Assembly: GCA_964646525.1 (NCBI GenBank)
Contig: CAZYER010000015.1
Span: forward strand, 1-34,786
Source of the DNA: GCA-002282575 sp964646525
Lineage (GTDB): Bacteria; Pseudomonadota; Gammaproteobacteria; Thiomicrospirales; Thiomicrospiraceae
Length of the DNA: 34,786 nt
Direction of reading: 5' to 3'
Numbering within the stretch: position 1 is the first letter of the stretch; each line of letters opens with the position of its first letter. Below the pieces are notes generated by a model. That model was not told where the DNA came from, ran no database searches, and saw nothing but the letters and a program-made list of their open reading frames with translations. The position numbers and the translations under genes were made by a program. Positions 15,001-23,701 of the stretch are shown in pieces.

Positions 15001-15663
15001 TTACGCCTTGAGTACTTCAACGCCGTTTGGCGTACCTAAGAGAACCACGTCGGCTTTACGAAGCGCAAATAGTCCATTCGTTACCACACCAACGATATTG
15101 TTCAGTTCCGTTTCTAGTGTTAACGGATCGACAATGCTTAAGCCGTGAATGTCCAAAATGACATTGCCGTTGTCGGTAACAAAACCGTCACGATAAACGG
15201 GTTCGCCACCGAAGCGTTTGACAATTTCGCGTGCTACGTAAGAGCGCGCCATCGGAATCACTTCCACCGGTAGCGGGAACTTGCCTAAAACGTCTACTTT
15301 TTTACTTTGATCGGCAATACAAATGAATTTTTTGGCTACAGCAAGCACAATCTTTTCACGTGTCAAAGCACCGCCACCGCCTTTAATGAGATGCAAAGCG
15401 GCATCCGTTTCATCGGCACCATCGACATAAACGGACATTTCATCAACGCTATTCAAGTCTAAAACAGGAATACCATGACCTGCTAGACGTTTTGCTGTTG
15501 CTTCTGAGCTGGCTACCGCACCTTCGATTTGACCTTTGATTTTAGCTAACTCATCGATAAAAAAGTTAGCTGTAGAACCTGTACCCACACCGATAATTGT
15601 ACCTGGAACCACATACTGAATGGCTGCTTGAGCAACTTGTAATTTCATTTCATCTTGTGTCAT
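15001..15663 (-). CDS. rpiA: Ribose-5-phosphate isomerase A
   Basis: Interconverts ribose-5-phosphate and ribulose-5-phosphate in the pentose phosphate pathway. The 220-residue product is typical in length. Recognisable are GTIIGVGTGSTANFFID (phosphate loop), VASSEATAKRL, the catalytic YVDGADETD, and LIKGGGGALTREKI followed by ICIADQSK. The start at ATG 15663 is fixed by AGGAGT 10 bp upstream and the normal MTQDEMKLQVA N-terminus; a longer frame back to 15753 would run into rne. The gene is 28 bp after the rne stop on the same strand. Confidence 0.97.
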   Translation of the reverse strand: MTQDEMKLQVAQAAIQYVVPGTIIGVGTGSTANFFIDELAKIKGQIEGAVASSEATAKRLAGHGIPVLDLNSVDEMSVYVDGADETDAALHLIKGGGGALTREKIVLAVAKKFICIADQSKKVDVLGKFPLPVEVIPMARSYVAREIVKRFGGEPVYRDGFVTDNGNVILDIHGLSIVDPLTLETELNNIVGVVTNGLFALRKADVVLLGTPNGVEVLKA

Positions 15664-15691
15664 CGTTAAATTACTCCTGAGTTGATGAGGG

Positions 15692-18355
15692 TTAATGAGA
15701 CTCATGAGCTGGGGCGCTAAACTCAGCGGCAACCTGCTCGTTATTGTGTTCACGTCTTACGTTGGAAGGGCGGCGTGGGCCACGACGACGATAAGGGCTA
15801 CGACGACCACGACGATCATCATACTCACGTTTTGGAGCAGCCCCTTCTTCTTGCCCCGAAGCAATACGTAACGCACGTGCATCTTCATCGTCTAATTCGT
15901 TAACTTCGCTCTCGTGAGTTAAATTGGCTGAAGATTCGCTGGTTGTGATCGGCTCCGAAGTCTGACTGGATGCCATCACTTCCATGTTTACTGGAGCTTC
16001 GGCTACCACGATTGTCGTTTCCTGTTGCTCTACTGACGCTATTTCTTTCGCTTTTTCTTGTTGCACTGCCTGACGTTGTGCACGATTACCCATCAGGCTA
16101 TCAGCAGCGGCATCTTGTGCGGCTAACAAAGCAGGATCAATATTAGGGTCTAGCGCAATTTGACGTTCCCAACGATCTGGACGAGCCATGCGTTCAGCAC
16201 GAGCGCTACGACGTGGCTCTTCTGTTGGTGCAACCGTTGCCAAAATGGCTTGCTGTTGCGCGACCAAAATCTCGTTATCCACTTTCGCATTAATACGATC
16301 CATCGCAGCACGACTGTATGATTGAATCTCGGCTTGTGTTTTTTCCGCAATCTGTTCAATGCTGCCCGATTCTGAACGTGGCGTACGTTCACGACGCGGT
16401 GATCTTTCACGACGACGAGCGTTGCGCTCTTGACCCTCTGGGGCTTTATCTGTTTCGCTGTTTTCAGTAACGGTTACTTTTGCTGTTGCATCAGCACGCG
16501 TTTCATTATGATCAGTATTGCGATTGTTGCGACTACGACGGTTGCGATCGCGACGACCATTATCATCACGTGTACGACGTTTTTCTGCTGGAGCAGCTGC
16601 GGCTTCGTTGTTGTTCTCAACGGCTTTAGCACCAAAAATACTGGTCCACATACGTTTGAGCCAGCCACCCGATGGTTCGGCCGCTTCCACGCGTGTGGTA
16701 GGTGTGGGTGTGTTAGCACGATGTGATGTTTGAGGAGCACTACTTGGCGCTGGTGCGCTGTTGGTAGGTAAGTGCGTAACTGCTGGTGTTTCAATGCGCG
16801 TATTTTGCTCACGCTCTAAAAACTCGTGAGTTGTTTCTAGGTGGGCTTTTGCCTCGTAGCTAACACGGTAGGGGTGCGATTCTGACGCTTTGAAACGCTC
16901 TATGGTGTAGTGCGGTGTTTCCATGTGCTCATTTGGAATGAGCATAACATGAATTCGATGACGATTTTCAATACGTAAAATTTCGTCACGTTTTTCGTTC
17001 AAAAGGAAGGTAGCCACATCAACTGGCATTTGTGCCATGATGCGATGCGTATTATCTTTAATCGCTGCTTCTTCGATTTGACGTAAAATGGACAGTGCAA
17101 TGGACTCAACGCCACGAATGACACCTAAACCACGACAACGAGGGCAAACCAATTGCGTTGACTCTTCTAACGAAGGACGTAAGCGTTGACGTGAGAGTTC
17201 TAGCAAACCAAAACGCGAAATTCGACCAATTTGAATACGCGCACGATCCGATTTAACCGCATCTTTTAGGCAGTTTTCGACTTCGCGTTGATGCTTCGAG
17301 GCCATCATGTCAATAAAGTCGATGACAATTAAACCACCTAAGTCACGTAAACGTAATTGACGCGCGATTTCTTCTGCCGCTTCCATATTGGTATTGAAGG
17401 CGGTTTCTTCAATGTCGCCACCTTTAGTGGCACGACCAGAGTTGATATCGATTGCGGTGAGTGCTTCAGTATTATCAATGACGATAACACCACCAGAAGG
17501 GAGAACCACCTCGCGTTGATAAGCTGATTCAATTTGATTTTCGATTTGAAAACGATTAAATAGCGGGATACGGTCGTTGTACTGAAGGATTTTATCCAAT
17601 TGCGCAGGCATAACCTGTTGAACAAAGTCACGCGCTTTTTGCCAAGTGGGTTGGTGGTCAATGAGAATTTCACCCACATCATTACGTAGATGATCACGTA
17701 AAGCACGAATAACAATGTCACTCTCTTGGTAGACCAAGAAAGGAGCAGGGCGCTCAGCAACCGCTTGGCAAATTGCTTGCCACACCATCGCTAAATAATC
17801 GACACCCCATTGAAGTTCTTCGGCGCTTTTACCAACGCCAGCGGTACGGATAATGGTGCTCATGCCATCAGGGATATTGAGCTCGTGCATGACCTGGCGA
17901 ATATCGCTGCGATCATCACCTTCAACACGACGTGAAATACCACCCGAATTGGCAGTATTAGGCATCATAACAATGTAAGGACCTGCCAAGGCGATTTGTG
18001 TTGTTAGCGCTGCACCTTTATTGCCGCGTTCTTCTTTTTGAACTTGAACAACAATTTCTTGTTTTTCTTTCAATACATCACTAATGGTTGGTCGTTCACC
18101 ATTGGCTGAATTGAAGTTGACAAAAAACTCTTCAGAAAGTTCTTTGAAAGGCAAAAAGCCGTGACGTTCGGCACCATAATCGACAAAAGCCGCTTCTAAA
18201 CTTGGCTCGATTCGAGTCACTATGCCCTTGTAAATATTGGCTTTCTTCTTTTGAAGATGGGTGGTTTCTATGTCTAAATCGTAAAGACGCTGTCCATCGA
18301 CGAGCGCGACACGCAACTCTTCCGGTTGGGTGGCGTTGATTAGAATGCGTTTCAT
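15692..18355 (-). CDS. rne: Ribonuclease E
   Basis: Essential endoribonuclease that starts mRNA decay and matures tRNA and rRNA, scaffold of the degradosome at the inner membrane. The 887-residue product has the N-terminal catalytic half: RNase H-like/S1 region with YKGIVTRIEPSLEAAFVDYG (about 42-61), the metal Asp in VIDNTEALTAIDINSGR (around 303), the second metal Asp in LIVIDFIDM (around 346), and the Zn-link CPRCRG (Cys near 404/407), positions that agree with the E. coli enzyme. The C-terminal half is low-complexity, with an amphipathic GGWLKRMWTSIFG at about 560-575 like membrane-anchoring segment A, then Arg-rich RNA-binding stretches (about 590-660 and near the end, RRGRRSPYRRRGPRR). 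Enolase or PNPase docking sites cannot be recognised. Confidence 0.97.
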   Translation of the reverse strand: MKRILINATQPEELRVALVDGQRLYDLDIETTHLQKKKANIYKGIVTRIEPSLEAAFVDYGAERHGFLPFKELSEEFFVNFNSANGERPTISDVLKEKQEIVVQVQKEERGNKGAALTTQIALAGPYIVMMPNTANSGGISRRVEGDDRSDIRQVMHELNIPDGMSTIIRTAGVGKSAEELQWGVDYLAMVWQAICQAVAERPAPFLVYQESDIVIRALRDHLRNDVGEILIDHQPTWQKARDFVQQVMPAQLDKILQYNDRIPLFNRFQIENQIESAYQREVVLPSGGVIVIDNTEALTAIDINSGRATKGGDIEETAFNTNMEAAEEIARQLRLRDLGGLIVIDFIDMMASKHQREVENCLKDAVKSDRARIQIGRISRFGLLELSRQRLRPSLEESTQLVCPRCRGLGVIRGVESIALSILRQIEEAAIKDNTHRIMAQMPVDVATFLLNEKRDEILRIENRHRIHVMLIPNEHMETPHYTIERFKASESHPYRVSYEAKAHLETTHEFLEREQNTRIETPAVTHLPTNSAPAPSSAPQTSHRANTPTPTTRVEAAEPSGGWLKRMWTSIFGAKAVENNNEAAAAPAEKRRTRDDNGRRDRNRRSRNNRNTDHNETRADATAKVTVTENSETDKAPEGQERNARRRERSPRRERTPRSESGSIEQIAEKTQAEIQSYSRAAMDRINAKVDNEILVAQQQAILATVAPTEEPRRSARAERMARPDRWERQIALDPNIDPALLAAQDAAADSLMGNRAQRQAVQQEKAKEIASVEQQETTIVVAEAPVNMEVMASSQTSEPITTSESSANLTHESEVNELDDEDARALRIASGQEEGAAPKREYDDRRGRRSPYRRRGPRRPSNVRREHNNEQVAAEFSAPAHESH

Positions 18356-18696
18356 GCGTGGAGTTGCTCACTTCATTCGTTAAGGTGGAGCGTGGCAAAT
18401 GGAGAGAAGATAGCCAGGTGAGTAATAACCAGAAAAAGGCAGGCGTGCCATCAGCTAAAGGGCGAACGGCTGGTAGCGCGAAAGAATTGGTTACCAAAAA
18501 AGGTACGCTTGCCATGGTTGTGTAAAATTCCTTGTCATCTTTGTGTCACGACAGCACCAGGGTTTGGCTGGCGTCTGTTGAGAAACTTCCCCATTGTCAC
18601 GCAGGGATAAAAAATTAGGCTCATTGTTTGCGCTTCACAGGGTTTATCGGTATGCTTTGCCGATTACATCCAGCACAAACAGCTATCACTATACCA
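18356..18696. promoter_or_regulatory. 341-bp divergent leader between rne and rluC
   Basis: Long non-coding gap flanked by rne (minus) and rluC (plus). In E. coli the rne 5' leader of over 300 nt folds into hairpins through which RNase E autoregulates its mRNA; the gap size and position here fit the same arrangement, which is inference. I see a small imperfect hairpin (CAGCCA...TGG-TG-CTG, about 18558-18574) and a TACC-A6-GGTA dyad (18492-18505), but no strong minus-strand promoter. Open frames on both strands in the rne-proximal half are discussed under findings and rejections. Confidence 0.45.
18628..18656 (+). promoter_or_regulatory. Candidate promoter of rluC
   Basis: TTGCGC (18628-18633) and TATGCT (18651-18656) are separated by 17 bp, and the expected start site would give a leader of about 34 nt before ATG 18697. 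Both hexamers are partial matches. Confidence 0.3.
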
Positions 18697-19659
18697 ATGA
18701 ATCAAGATAACAGCAATACCTCTAGCCCTTCGTCGGGTGTGCAATACCTCATTGTGGTCGAGGAAGATCAAGGACAACGGCTAGACAACTATTTGTTGTC
18801 GCGTTTAAAGGGCGTTCCTAAGACGCATATTTATAAGCTAATACGTAAAGCTGAAATTAGGGTTAATAAAAAACGTCCTTCAGCAGACCAACGTTTGCAA
18901 CAAGATGATGTGGTGAGATTGCCTCCCATTCGTGTTGCTGAAAGAGCCCCACAGGCACCAGTCAGTGATCGTATGGCTGATGTTTTATCGCAAGCAGTAT
19001 TATATGAAGATGAAGCACTTATTGTTTTAAATAAACCAGCAGGTTGGGCAGTGCACGGTGGTAGTGGTATCAATTTGGGGATCATCGAGGCGGTGCGTCA
19101 ATGGCGCGAGCATGCCAAGCGTTGGGAGTTGGTACATCGTTTGGATAGAGATACTTCTGGCTGTTTAATTATCGCTAAAAAACCATCCATTATGAAAGCG
19201 TTACAAGCTGACTGGGAAAGCTTTAGTAAGACTTATATTGCCTTGGTTTCGGGGCAGTGGTTGGCAAAAGATAAGTGGGTGGATGCACCTTTGCTTAAAA
19301 ATGTGTTGCAGTCTGGTGAGCGCATGGTGCGCGTTTCTGCTGATGGTAAGGCTTCATTGAGTGAGTTTTCGGTGGTCCAAACTTGGGCGCAAGCAACGCA
19401 AGTGCGTGTGAAATTGCATTCAGGACGAACGCATCAAATTCGAGTGCATGCGCAATGGAAAAAGCATCCCTTATTGGGTGATGATAAATATGCAGATGAT
19501 GTCAGTAATCTTTTGTCTAAGCAGTTGGGTGTTAATCGATTGATGTTGCATGCACAGCAACTGGTTTTTCGTCATCCTGTGAGTGGTGAGTCATTAACGG
19601 TTGAAGCGCCAATTGCAGAAGACTTACTAACTGTGATCAATAAATTATCTCAAGGCTAG
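18697..19659 (+). CDS. rluC: 23S rRNA pseudouridine synthase RluC
   Basis: Isomerises uridines 955, 2504 and 2580 of 23S rRNA (E. coli numbering) to pseudouridine. The 320-residue protein has an N-terminal S4 RNA-binding domain (about 27-75, QRLDNYLLSRLKGVPKTHIY) and the RluA-family catalytic domain, with the catalytic Asp150 in HRLDRDTSG and LHSGRTHQIRVHA near the C-terminus. I chose ATG 18697; in-frame TTG 18628 and ATG 18652 would add unrelated residues. The start has no clear Shine-Dalgarno. Divergent from rne, as in E. coli. The HAD gene follows 13 bp later. Confidence 0.94.
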   Translation: MNQDNSNTSSPSSGVQYLIVVEEDQGQRLDNYLLSRLKGVPKTHIYKLIRKAEIRVNKKRPSADQRLQQDDVVRLPPIRVAERAPQAPVSDRMADVLSQAVLYEDEALIVLNKPAGWAVHGGSGINLGIIEAVRQWREHAKRWELVHRLDRDTSGCLIIAKKPSIMKALQADWESFSKTYIALVSGQWLAKDKWVDAPLLKNVLQSGERMVRVSADGKASLSEFSVVQTWAQATQVRVKLHSGRTHQIRVHAQWKKHPLLGDDKYADDVSNLLSKQLGVNRLMLHAQQLVFRHPVSGESLTVEAPIAEDLLTVINKLSQG

Positions 19660-19672
19660 GCAAGGTAGTTTT

Positions 19673-20323
19673 ATGAAGTCTTATAAAGCGATTATTTTTG
19701 ATTGGGATGGAACTTTAATGGATTCCGACCAGCGTATTGTTGAATGTTTAAAAGTGGCGGCGCTAAAAGCAGATTTGCCCTTGCTGCCAGATCAAGCTTA
19801 TCGCGACATTATCGGGTTGAGTTTGGCGGTGGCATTGCAAACCTTGTATCCACAAGCGAGTGAATGGCAACATAAGGTGTTAGATGCGGTTTATCGTTGG
19901 CAGTTTATGGAGGCCAATGATACGCTGATGCAGCCATTTGAAGGCTTGCATGATTTATTGACCAGTTTAAAAGCGGCCGGTTATTTGCTGGCGATTGCCA
20001 CAGGTAAGAGTCGCCCAGGTTTAGAGTTGGTGATGGCTGAAACGCGAGTTAAGCCATACTTTGTCGTCACCAAAAGTGGTGAAGAAACGGCCTGTAAGCC
20101 CAATCCATTGATGTTGCAAGAGATATTGCAAGAGTTATCGCTAGCGCCATCAGAGGCGTTGATGGTAGGTGATTCTATTTTTGATTTACAAATGGCTCAG
20201 GCTATTTCTATGCCTTCAGTAGCCATGACGCATGGTGTACATGGGCTGGAAGCGCTGTCTGTTTTTAATCCCTTGGCTTTTTGTGACAGCTTGTCTGAAC
20301 TTAAAGCCTGGTTGTTGAGTTAG
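19673..20323 (+). CDS. HAD-superfamily phosphatase, phosphoglycolate-phosphatase-like
   Basis: Mg-dependent hydrolase of the HAD superfamily, 216 residues. Motif I is IIFDWDGTLMDSD (Asp10 nucleophile, Asp12 acid), motif II ATGKSRPGLE, motif III the Lys in CKPNPLM, and motif IV MVGDSIFDLQMA. A helical cap domain (about 15-80) places it with Gph-like enzymes. The substrate is not determined by sequence. In many gammaproteobacteria an HAD gene follows rluC. It is 13 bp downstream of rluC, so probably co-transcribed, and its TAG overlaps the convergent yceF TAA. Confidence 0.88.
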   Translation: MKSYKAIIFDWDGTLMDSDQRIVECLKVAALKADLPLLPDQAYRDIIGLSLAVALQTLYPQASEWQHKVLDAVYRWQFMEANDTLMQPFEGLHDLLTSLKAAGYLLAIATGKSRPGLELVMAETRVKPYFVVTKSGEETACKPNPLMLQEILQELSLAPSEALMVGDSIFDLQMAQAISMPSVAMTHGVHGLEALSVFNPLAFCDSLSELKAWLLS

Positions 20324-20904
20324 CGTAATAGTCGTCCCAAATCAGTTAACCAGTGTGCGAGCTGAATGAGTGGTAGCCCAATTAGAGCTGTAGGGTCGTT
20401 ATTTTCAATGCGCTCAAACAGACAAGCGCCTAGTCCTTCCGATTTGAACGCTCCGGCACACTGATAAGGTTCTTCTAGTTTAAGGTAATGGCTCAGTTGA
20501 CTCTTTTTAAGGGCGCGAAAATAAACGTGAGTTTGGTCCAAGTGCTCAAAGCGATTCTCTGGGGTATGTAAAATTAGGCTGGTGTAAAAGGTAACGCGCT
20601 TGCCTTGCATTTGTGTTAACTGTTCAAGTGCCATATCGAACCCACCTGGTTTGCCGAGCGCTTTGTCTTCAAAGCAGGCGCTTTGATCGGAAGCGATAAT
20701 CCAAGCATTGGGGCGTTGTTGAGCGATTTTGTTCGCTTTTTCATGTCCGAGACGCATTACCATGTCAGCGACTGGCTCATTGTGATGTCGTGTTTCGTCG
20801 ATATGAGGGGCTTGGCAATCGAATGTTAGGGCTAATCTTTGCAGTAGCGCTTTGCGATAAATCGATTGCGACGCTAATATGAGAGGGTTTGGTGCTGCTG
20901 ACAT
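20320..20904 (-). CDS. yceF: Maf-family nucleotide pyrophosphatase YceF
   Basis: House-cleaning pyrophosphatase; the YceF subfamily prefers 7-methyl-GTP. The 194-residue protein shows the Maf motifs LILASQSIYRKALL (8-21), DETRHHNEP (36-44), the catalytic ASDQSACF (Asp73) and LGKPGGFDMALEQL. The DQ in place of DT and the DETR form point to YceF rather than YhdE, though I cannot test that. The gene lies between rluC and yceD as in E. coli, but in the opposite orientation, divergent from yceD and convergent with the HAD gene (4-bp overlap). Confidence 0.9.
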   Translation of the reverse strand: MSAAPNPLILASQSIYRKALLQRLALTFDCQAPHIDETRHHNEPVADMVMRLGHEKANKIAQQRPNAWIIASDQSACFEDKALGKPGGFDMALEQLTQMQGKRVTFYTSLILHTPENRFEHLDQTHVYFRALKKSQLSHYLKLEEPYQCAGAFKSEGLGACLFERIENNDPTALIGLPLIQLAHWLTDLGRLLR

Positions 20905-20955
20905 GGGTTATCTCGTGGTTTATCTGAGTTTGATAAGCTAAAAACGCTTTTCCCT

Positions 20956-20984
20956 TTGACCTAAAGGGCTAATTAGCGTATCAT
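20956..20984 (+). promoter_or_regulatory. Sigma-70 promoter of the yceD-rpmF-plsX-fab operon
   Basis: TTGACC (20956-20961), a 17-bp spacer and TATCAT (20979-20984) form one of the best promoters in the window. The expected transcription start, about 7 nt after the -10, is around 20991, only about 2 nt before the yceD ATG. Confidence 0.65.
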
Positions 20985-20992
20985 TTATCGTT

Positions 20993-21496
20993 ATGCTTGA
21001 AAAGTTATTACACCAATTGGATGTTAAATCTTTAGCGCGTAGCGCCAAAGAAATCCCCTTCGTGTTAAAACGCGATGAGTTGGTGCGTCTGGCGCAAGCA
21101 ACGCAGGGTGTCTGTAGTGATGCTTCAGGTGTGTTGCGTTTTTCACTTTTTGAGGGTCGTTATCCGCAGGTAGAAGTGCAGGTTTCGGCAAATGTTACGT
21201 TAATTTGTCAGCGTAGTTTAGAAGCCTATGAGCAGCCGTTACAGGCGCATGCGTTTCTGGTGTTTGCTGATGAAGACGAAACAGAATGGTTAGAGTCGCA
21301 AGACGTGCTCTCGCCAGAAGAGATGGATGAAGATCCCAGGTTGTGGATTGAGGACAGTCTGTTACTGGCCTTGCCGTTGGTGCCAGTGCAGCCCGGATCC
21401 CAACCAGTCGAGTACCAAATAGGAGAGGTAGCGCAAGTGGAGTCGGTTAAGCCCAACCCCTTCGCTAACCTTAAAGCAATGTTGCAAAAGGAGTAA
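20993..21496 (+). CDS. yceD: YceD (DUF177), 23S rRNA accumulation protein
   Basis: Member of the DUF177/YceD family, linked to normal 23S rRNA accumulation and almost always encoded just before rpmF. The 167-residue protein has the family features LDVKSLARSAKEIPFVL at the N-terminus, LICQRSLEAYEQPL in the middle (the first of the usual pair of Cys; the second is Ser here), the acidic centre with WIEDSLLLALPLVP, and the C-terminal NPFANLKAMLQ. No ribosome site precedes the ATG, and the promoter predicts an almost leaderless mRNA. Its stop overlaps the rpmF Shine-Dalgarno. Confidence 0.92.
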   Translation: MLEKLLHQLDVKSLARSAKEIPFVLKRDELVRLAQATQGVCSDASGVLRFSLFEGRYPQVEVQVSANVTLICQRSLEAYEQPLQAHAFLVFADEDETEWLESQDVLSPEEMDEDPRLWIEDSLLLALPLVPVQPGSQPVEYQIGEVAQVESVKPNPFANLKAMLQKE

Positions 21497-21499
21497 ACC

Positions 21500-21673
21500 A
21501 TGGCTGTTCAACAAAACAAAAAATCGACATCTCGTCGTGATATGCGTCGCGCCCACGACGCGATTACTGGCAAAGCTTTGTCAATCGAACCAACTACGGG
21601 TGAAGTTCACCGTCGTCACCACGTAAGCCCAGATGGCTTTTATCGTGGTAAAAAGGTTGTTGACAAGGTCTAA
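21500..21673 (+). CDS. rpmF: 50S ribosomal protein L32 (bL32)
   Basis: A 57-residue large-subunit protein. It reads MAVQQNKKSTSRRDMRRAHD followed by the conserved TGEVHRRHHVSPDGFYRGKK block. It has no Cys, so it is the zinc-free form as in E. coli. A strong AAGGAG lies 7-12 bp upstream, overlapping the yceD stop. Fourth from the left in the conserved rluC-to-fab order and 6 bp before plsX. Confidence 0.97.
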   Translation: MAVQQNKKSTSRRDMRRAHDAITGKALSIEPTTGEVHRRHHVSPDGFYRGKKVVDKV

Positions 21674-21679
21674 TGTCGG

Positions 21680-22693
21680 GTGACTAAACTCGCTATTGAC
21701 GCGATGGGCGGGGATCATGGTTTAGCGACCACGATCCTTGCGTCACTTAAAGCCCTTAAAGAATTCCCCAAACTTCAGTTGCTCTTAGTGGGCGATGAAA
21801 ACTCTATTGCTCAAGCACTCTCTGCACATTCTTACGATACCTCTCGAATCACCATTGTTCATGCCGATCAAGTGGTGGATATGGATGAGGCGCCTTCAAA
21901 AGCATTACGCGGTAAACGTAAGTCTTCAATGCGATTGGCCATTGATGCTGTCAATGATGGACGTGCTGGCGCTGCTGTTTCTGCAGGCAATACGGGTGCG
22001 TTGATGGCAATGGCCAAGTTTGTGCTCAAGACTCTTCCTGGTATTGAGCGTCCTGCCATTTGTACCATGTTGCCTCGCATTGGCGGTCATACCATGATGT
22101 TGGACTTGGGTGCTAATGTGGGCTGTTCGGGTGAAAACCTCTTACAGTTTGCTTTGATGGGGCATGTGTTGGCGCAGGCGGTCGATGGCTGTGAGCGTCC
22201 ACGTATTGGGCTGCTCAACATTGGTCAAGAAGAAATGAAGGGTCATGCGCGTATTTGGGAAGCCGATGCCTTGTTAAGACAATGGCCATTAAATTACATT
22301 GGTTACGTTGAAGGTAATGAAATCTTCACGGGTGATTGTGATGTCGTGGTGTGTGATGGTTTTGATGGCAATATCGCGCTGAAAGCGTCTGAAGGCGTGG
22401 CTAAAATGATTCGCCATTACATGAAATCGGCTTTTATGCGCACTTGGTGGACAAAGGCGCTGGGTTTAGCCGCATCGCCAGTACTTAAATTGTTCGCCAA
22501 CAGCATCGATCCGCGTCGCTACAATGGTGCATCATTATTAGGGTTGCGTGGTATTGTGGTGAAAAGTCACGGTGGCGCAGATGCTGTGGCTTTTGAATAT
22601 GCCATTCGACAAGCGATTTTAGAAGTTGAAAAACAAGTGCCGAACCGCATTGCCGACAGTCTTGAGCAGCTAATGTTACAGAGTATTGAGTAA
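21680..22693 (+). CDS. plsX: Phosphate acyltransferase PlsX
   Basis: Makes acyl-phosphate from acyl-ACP, the first step of the PlsX/PlsY route to phosphatidic acid; peripheral membrane protein. The 337-residue product has the N-terminal LAIDAMGGDHG, MDEAPSKALRGKRKSSM, the AVSAGNTGALMA loop, LDLGANVGCSGENL, NIGQEEMKG and GFDGNIALKASEG, all hallmark PlsX motifs. The start is GTG at 21680, 6 bp after rpmF, with a weak ribosome site. fabH follows 5 bp later. Confidence 0.96.
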   Translation: MTKLAIDAMGGDHGLATTILASLKALKEFPKLQLLLVGDENSIAQALSAHSYDTSRITIVHADQVVDMDEAPSKALRGKRKSSMRLAIDAVNDGRAGAAVSAGNTGALMAMAKFVLKTLPGIERPAICTMLPRIGGHTMMLDLGANVGCSGENLLQFALMGHVLAQAVDGCERPRIGLLNIGQEEMKGHARIWEADALLRQWPLNYIGYVEGNEIFTGDCDVVVCDGFDGNIALKASEGVAKMIRHYMKSAFMRTWWTKALGLAASPVLKLFANSIDPRRYNGASLLGLRGIVVKSHGGADAVAFEYAIRQAILEVEKQVPNRIADSLEQLMLQSIE

Positions 22694-22698
22694 GACGC

Positions 22699-23661
22699 AT
22701 GGTAAACGCGAAAATATTGGGTACGGGTAGTTATTTGCCTGAAAAATTACTCACCAATGTTGATTTAGAAAAACTGATTGACACCACTGATGCCTGGATT
22801 GTTGAACGTACGGGCATTCGTCAGCGTCATGTTGCTGCTGAACATGAGTTTACCAGTGATTTAGCCAAAATTGCGGCTGAGCGCGCTCTGGAAGCGGCGG
22901 GTTTGTCAGCTAATGATATTGAACTCATCGTATTGGCAACAACAACCCCCGATCGTGTGTTTCCTAGTACGGCTTGTTTGTTGCAAAATAAATTGGGCAT
23001 GACCAATGGCGCTCCTGCCATGGATGTTCAAGCCGTTTGCAGTGGTTTTGTTTATGCCTTATCAACAGCTAATGCTTTTATTCGTTCTGGGCAAGTGAAA
23101 ACGGCATTGGTTATTGGTGCTGAAGCCTTAACACGAATTACCGATTACACAGATCGTGGTAACTGTATGCTGTGGGGCGATGGTGCTGGTGCGGTCGTAT
23201 TAGGTGCTACTAGCAGTGAAGCTGGGATTATTTCAACCCATATTCATGCCGATGGTCGTTACGAAGAAATGCTGTATGTTGAAGGTGGTGGTACTTGTGG
23301 GCTAGGTAAACAGCCTTACATGCGTATGCAAGGTAATTCTGTATTCAAAATGGCAGTGAATACGCTGGATGCGATAGTTGATGAGACTTTGCAAGCGAAT
23401 GGCTTGAGTAAATCGGACATTGATTGGCTAGTGCCTCATCAGGCCAATAAGCGCATTATTGATGCCACGGCTAAAAAGCTAGACATGCCGACCGAACGTG
23501 TCATTTTAACGGTGGCCGAACATGGTAATACCTCAGCCGCTTCCATTCCCTTGGCCTTAGATGTTGGGGTGAAGGATGGTCGCATTCAGCGAGGAGAATT
23601 ATTACTGATGGAGGCCTTTGGCGGTGGTTTCACTTGGGGTTCGGCGTTGGTTCGTTTCTAA
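22699..23661 (+). CDS. fabH: 3-oxoacyl-ACP synthase III
   Basis: Initiates type II fatty-acid synthesis by condensing acetyl-CoA with malonyl-ACP. The 320-residue thiolase-fold protein has the Cys-His-Asn triad: Cys114 (AVCSGFVYAL), His247 (VPHQANKRI) and Asn277 (EHGNTSAAS). DAWIVERTGIRQRHVA (31-46) and the C-terminal FGGGFTWGSALVRF are family signatures. It is followed by a 40-bp AT-rich gap containing tandem TTAAGTTA/TTAAGTTT, with no terminator, then fabD. Confidence 0.97.
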   Translation: MVNAKILGTGSYLPEKLLTNVDLEKLIDTTDAWIVERTGIRQRHVAAEHEFTSDLAKIAAERALEAAGLSANDIELIVLATTTPDRVFPSTACLLQNKLGMTNGAPAMDVQAVCSGFVYALSTANAFIRSGQVKTALVIGAEALTRITDYTDRGNCMLWGDGAGAVVLGATSSEAGIISTHIHADGRYEEMLYVEGGGTCGLGKQPYMRMQGNSVFKMAVNTLDAIVDETLQANGLSKSDIDWLVPHQANKRIIDATAKKLDMPTERVILTVAEHGNTSAASIPLALDVGVKDGRIQRGELLLMEAFGGGFTWGSALVRF

Positions 23662-23701
23662 ATTAAGTTATTAAGTTTATTTGCTAGGGTTAAGAAATTA
23701 A

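Noticed and set aside
16410..16780. Several long overlapping frames inside the rne C-terminal half on both strands.
   Set aside because: Low-complexity Arg/Ala/Glu-rich coding DNA opens other frames; none has a ribosome site or known domain.
18385..18525. 46-codon plus-strand frame from a GTG in the rne/rluC gap, Lys-rich product.
   Set aside because: Only an overlapping weak ribosome site, no recognisable protein and it lies antisense to the probable rne leader; open on both strands by chance seems likelier.
23662..23701. Tandem TTAAGTTA/TTAAGTTT in the fabH-fabD gap, considered as a regulatory repeat.
   Set aside because: Only two copies in AT-rich DNA and no promoter match; could be chance.
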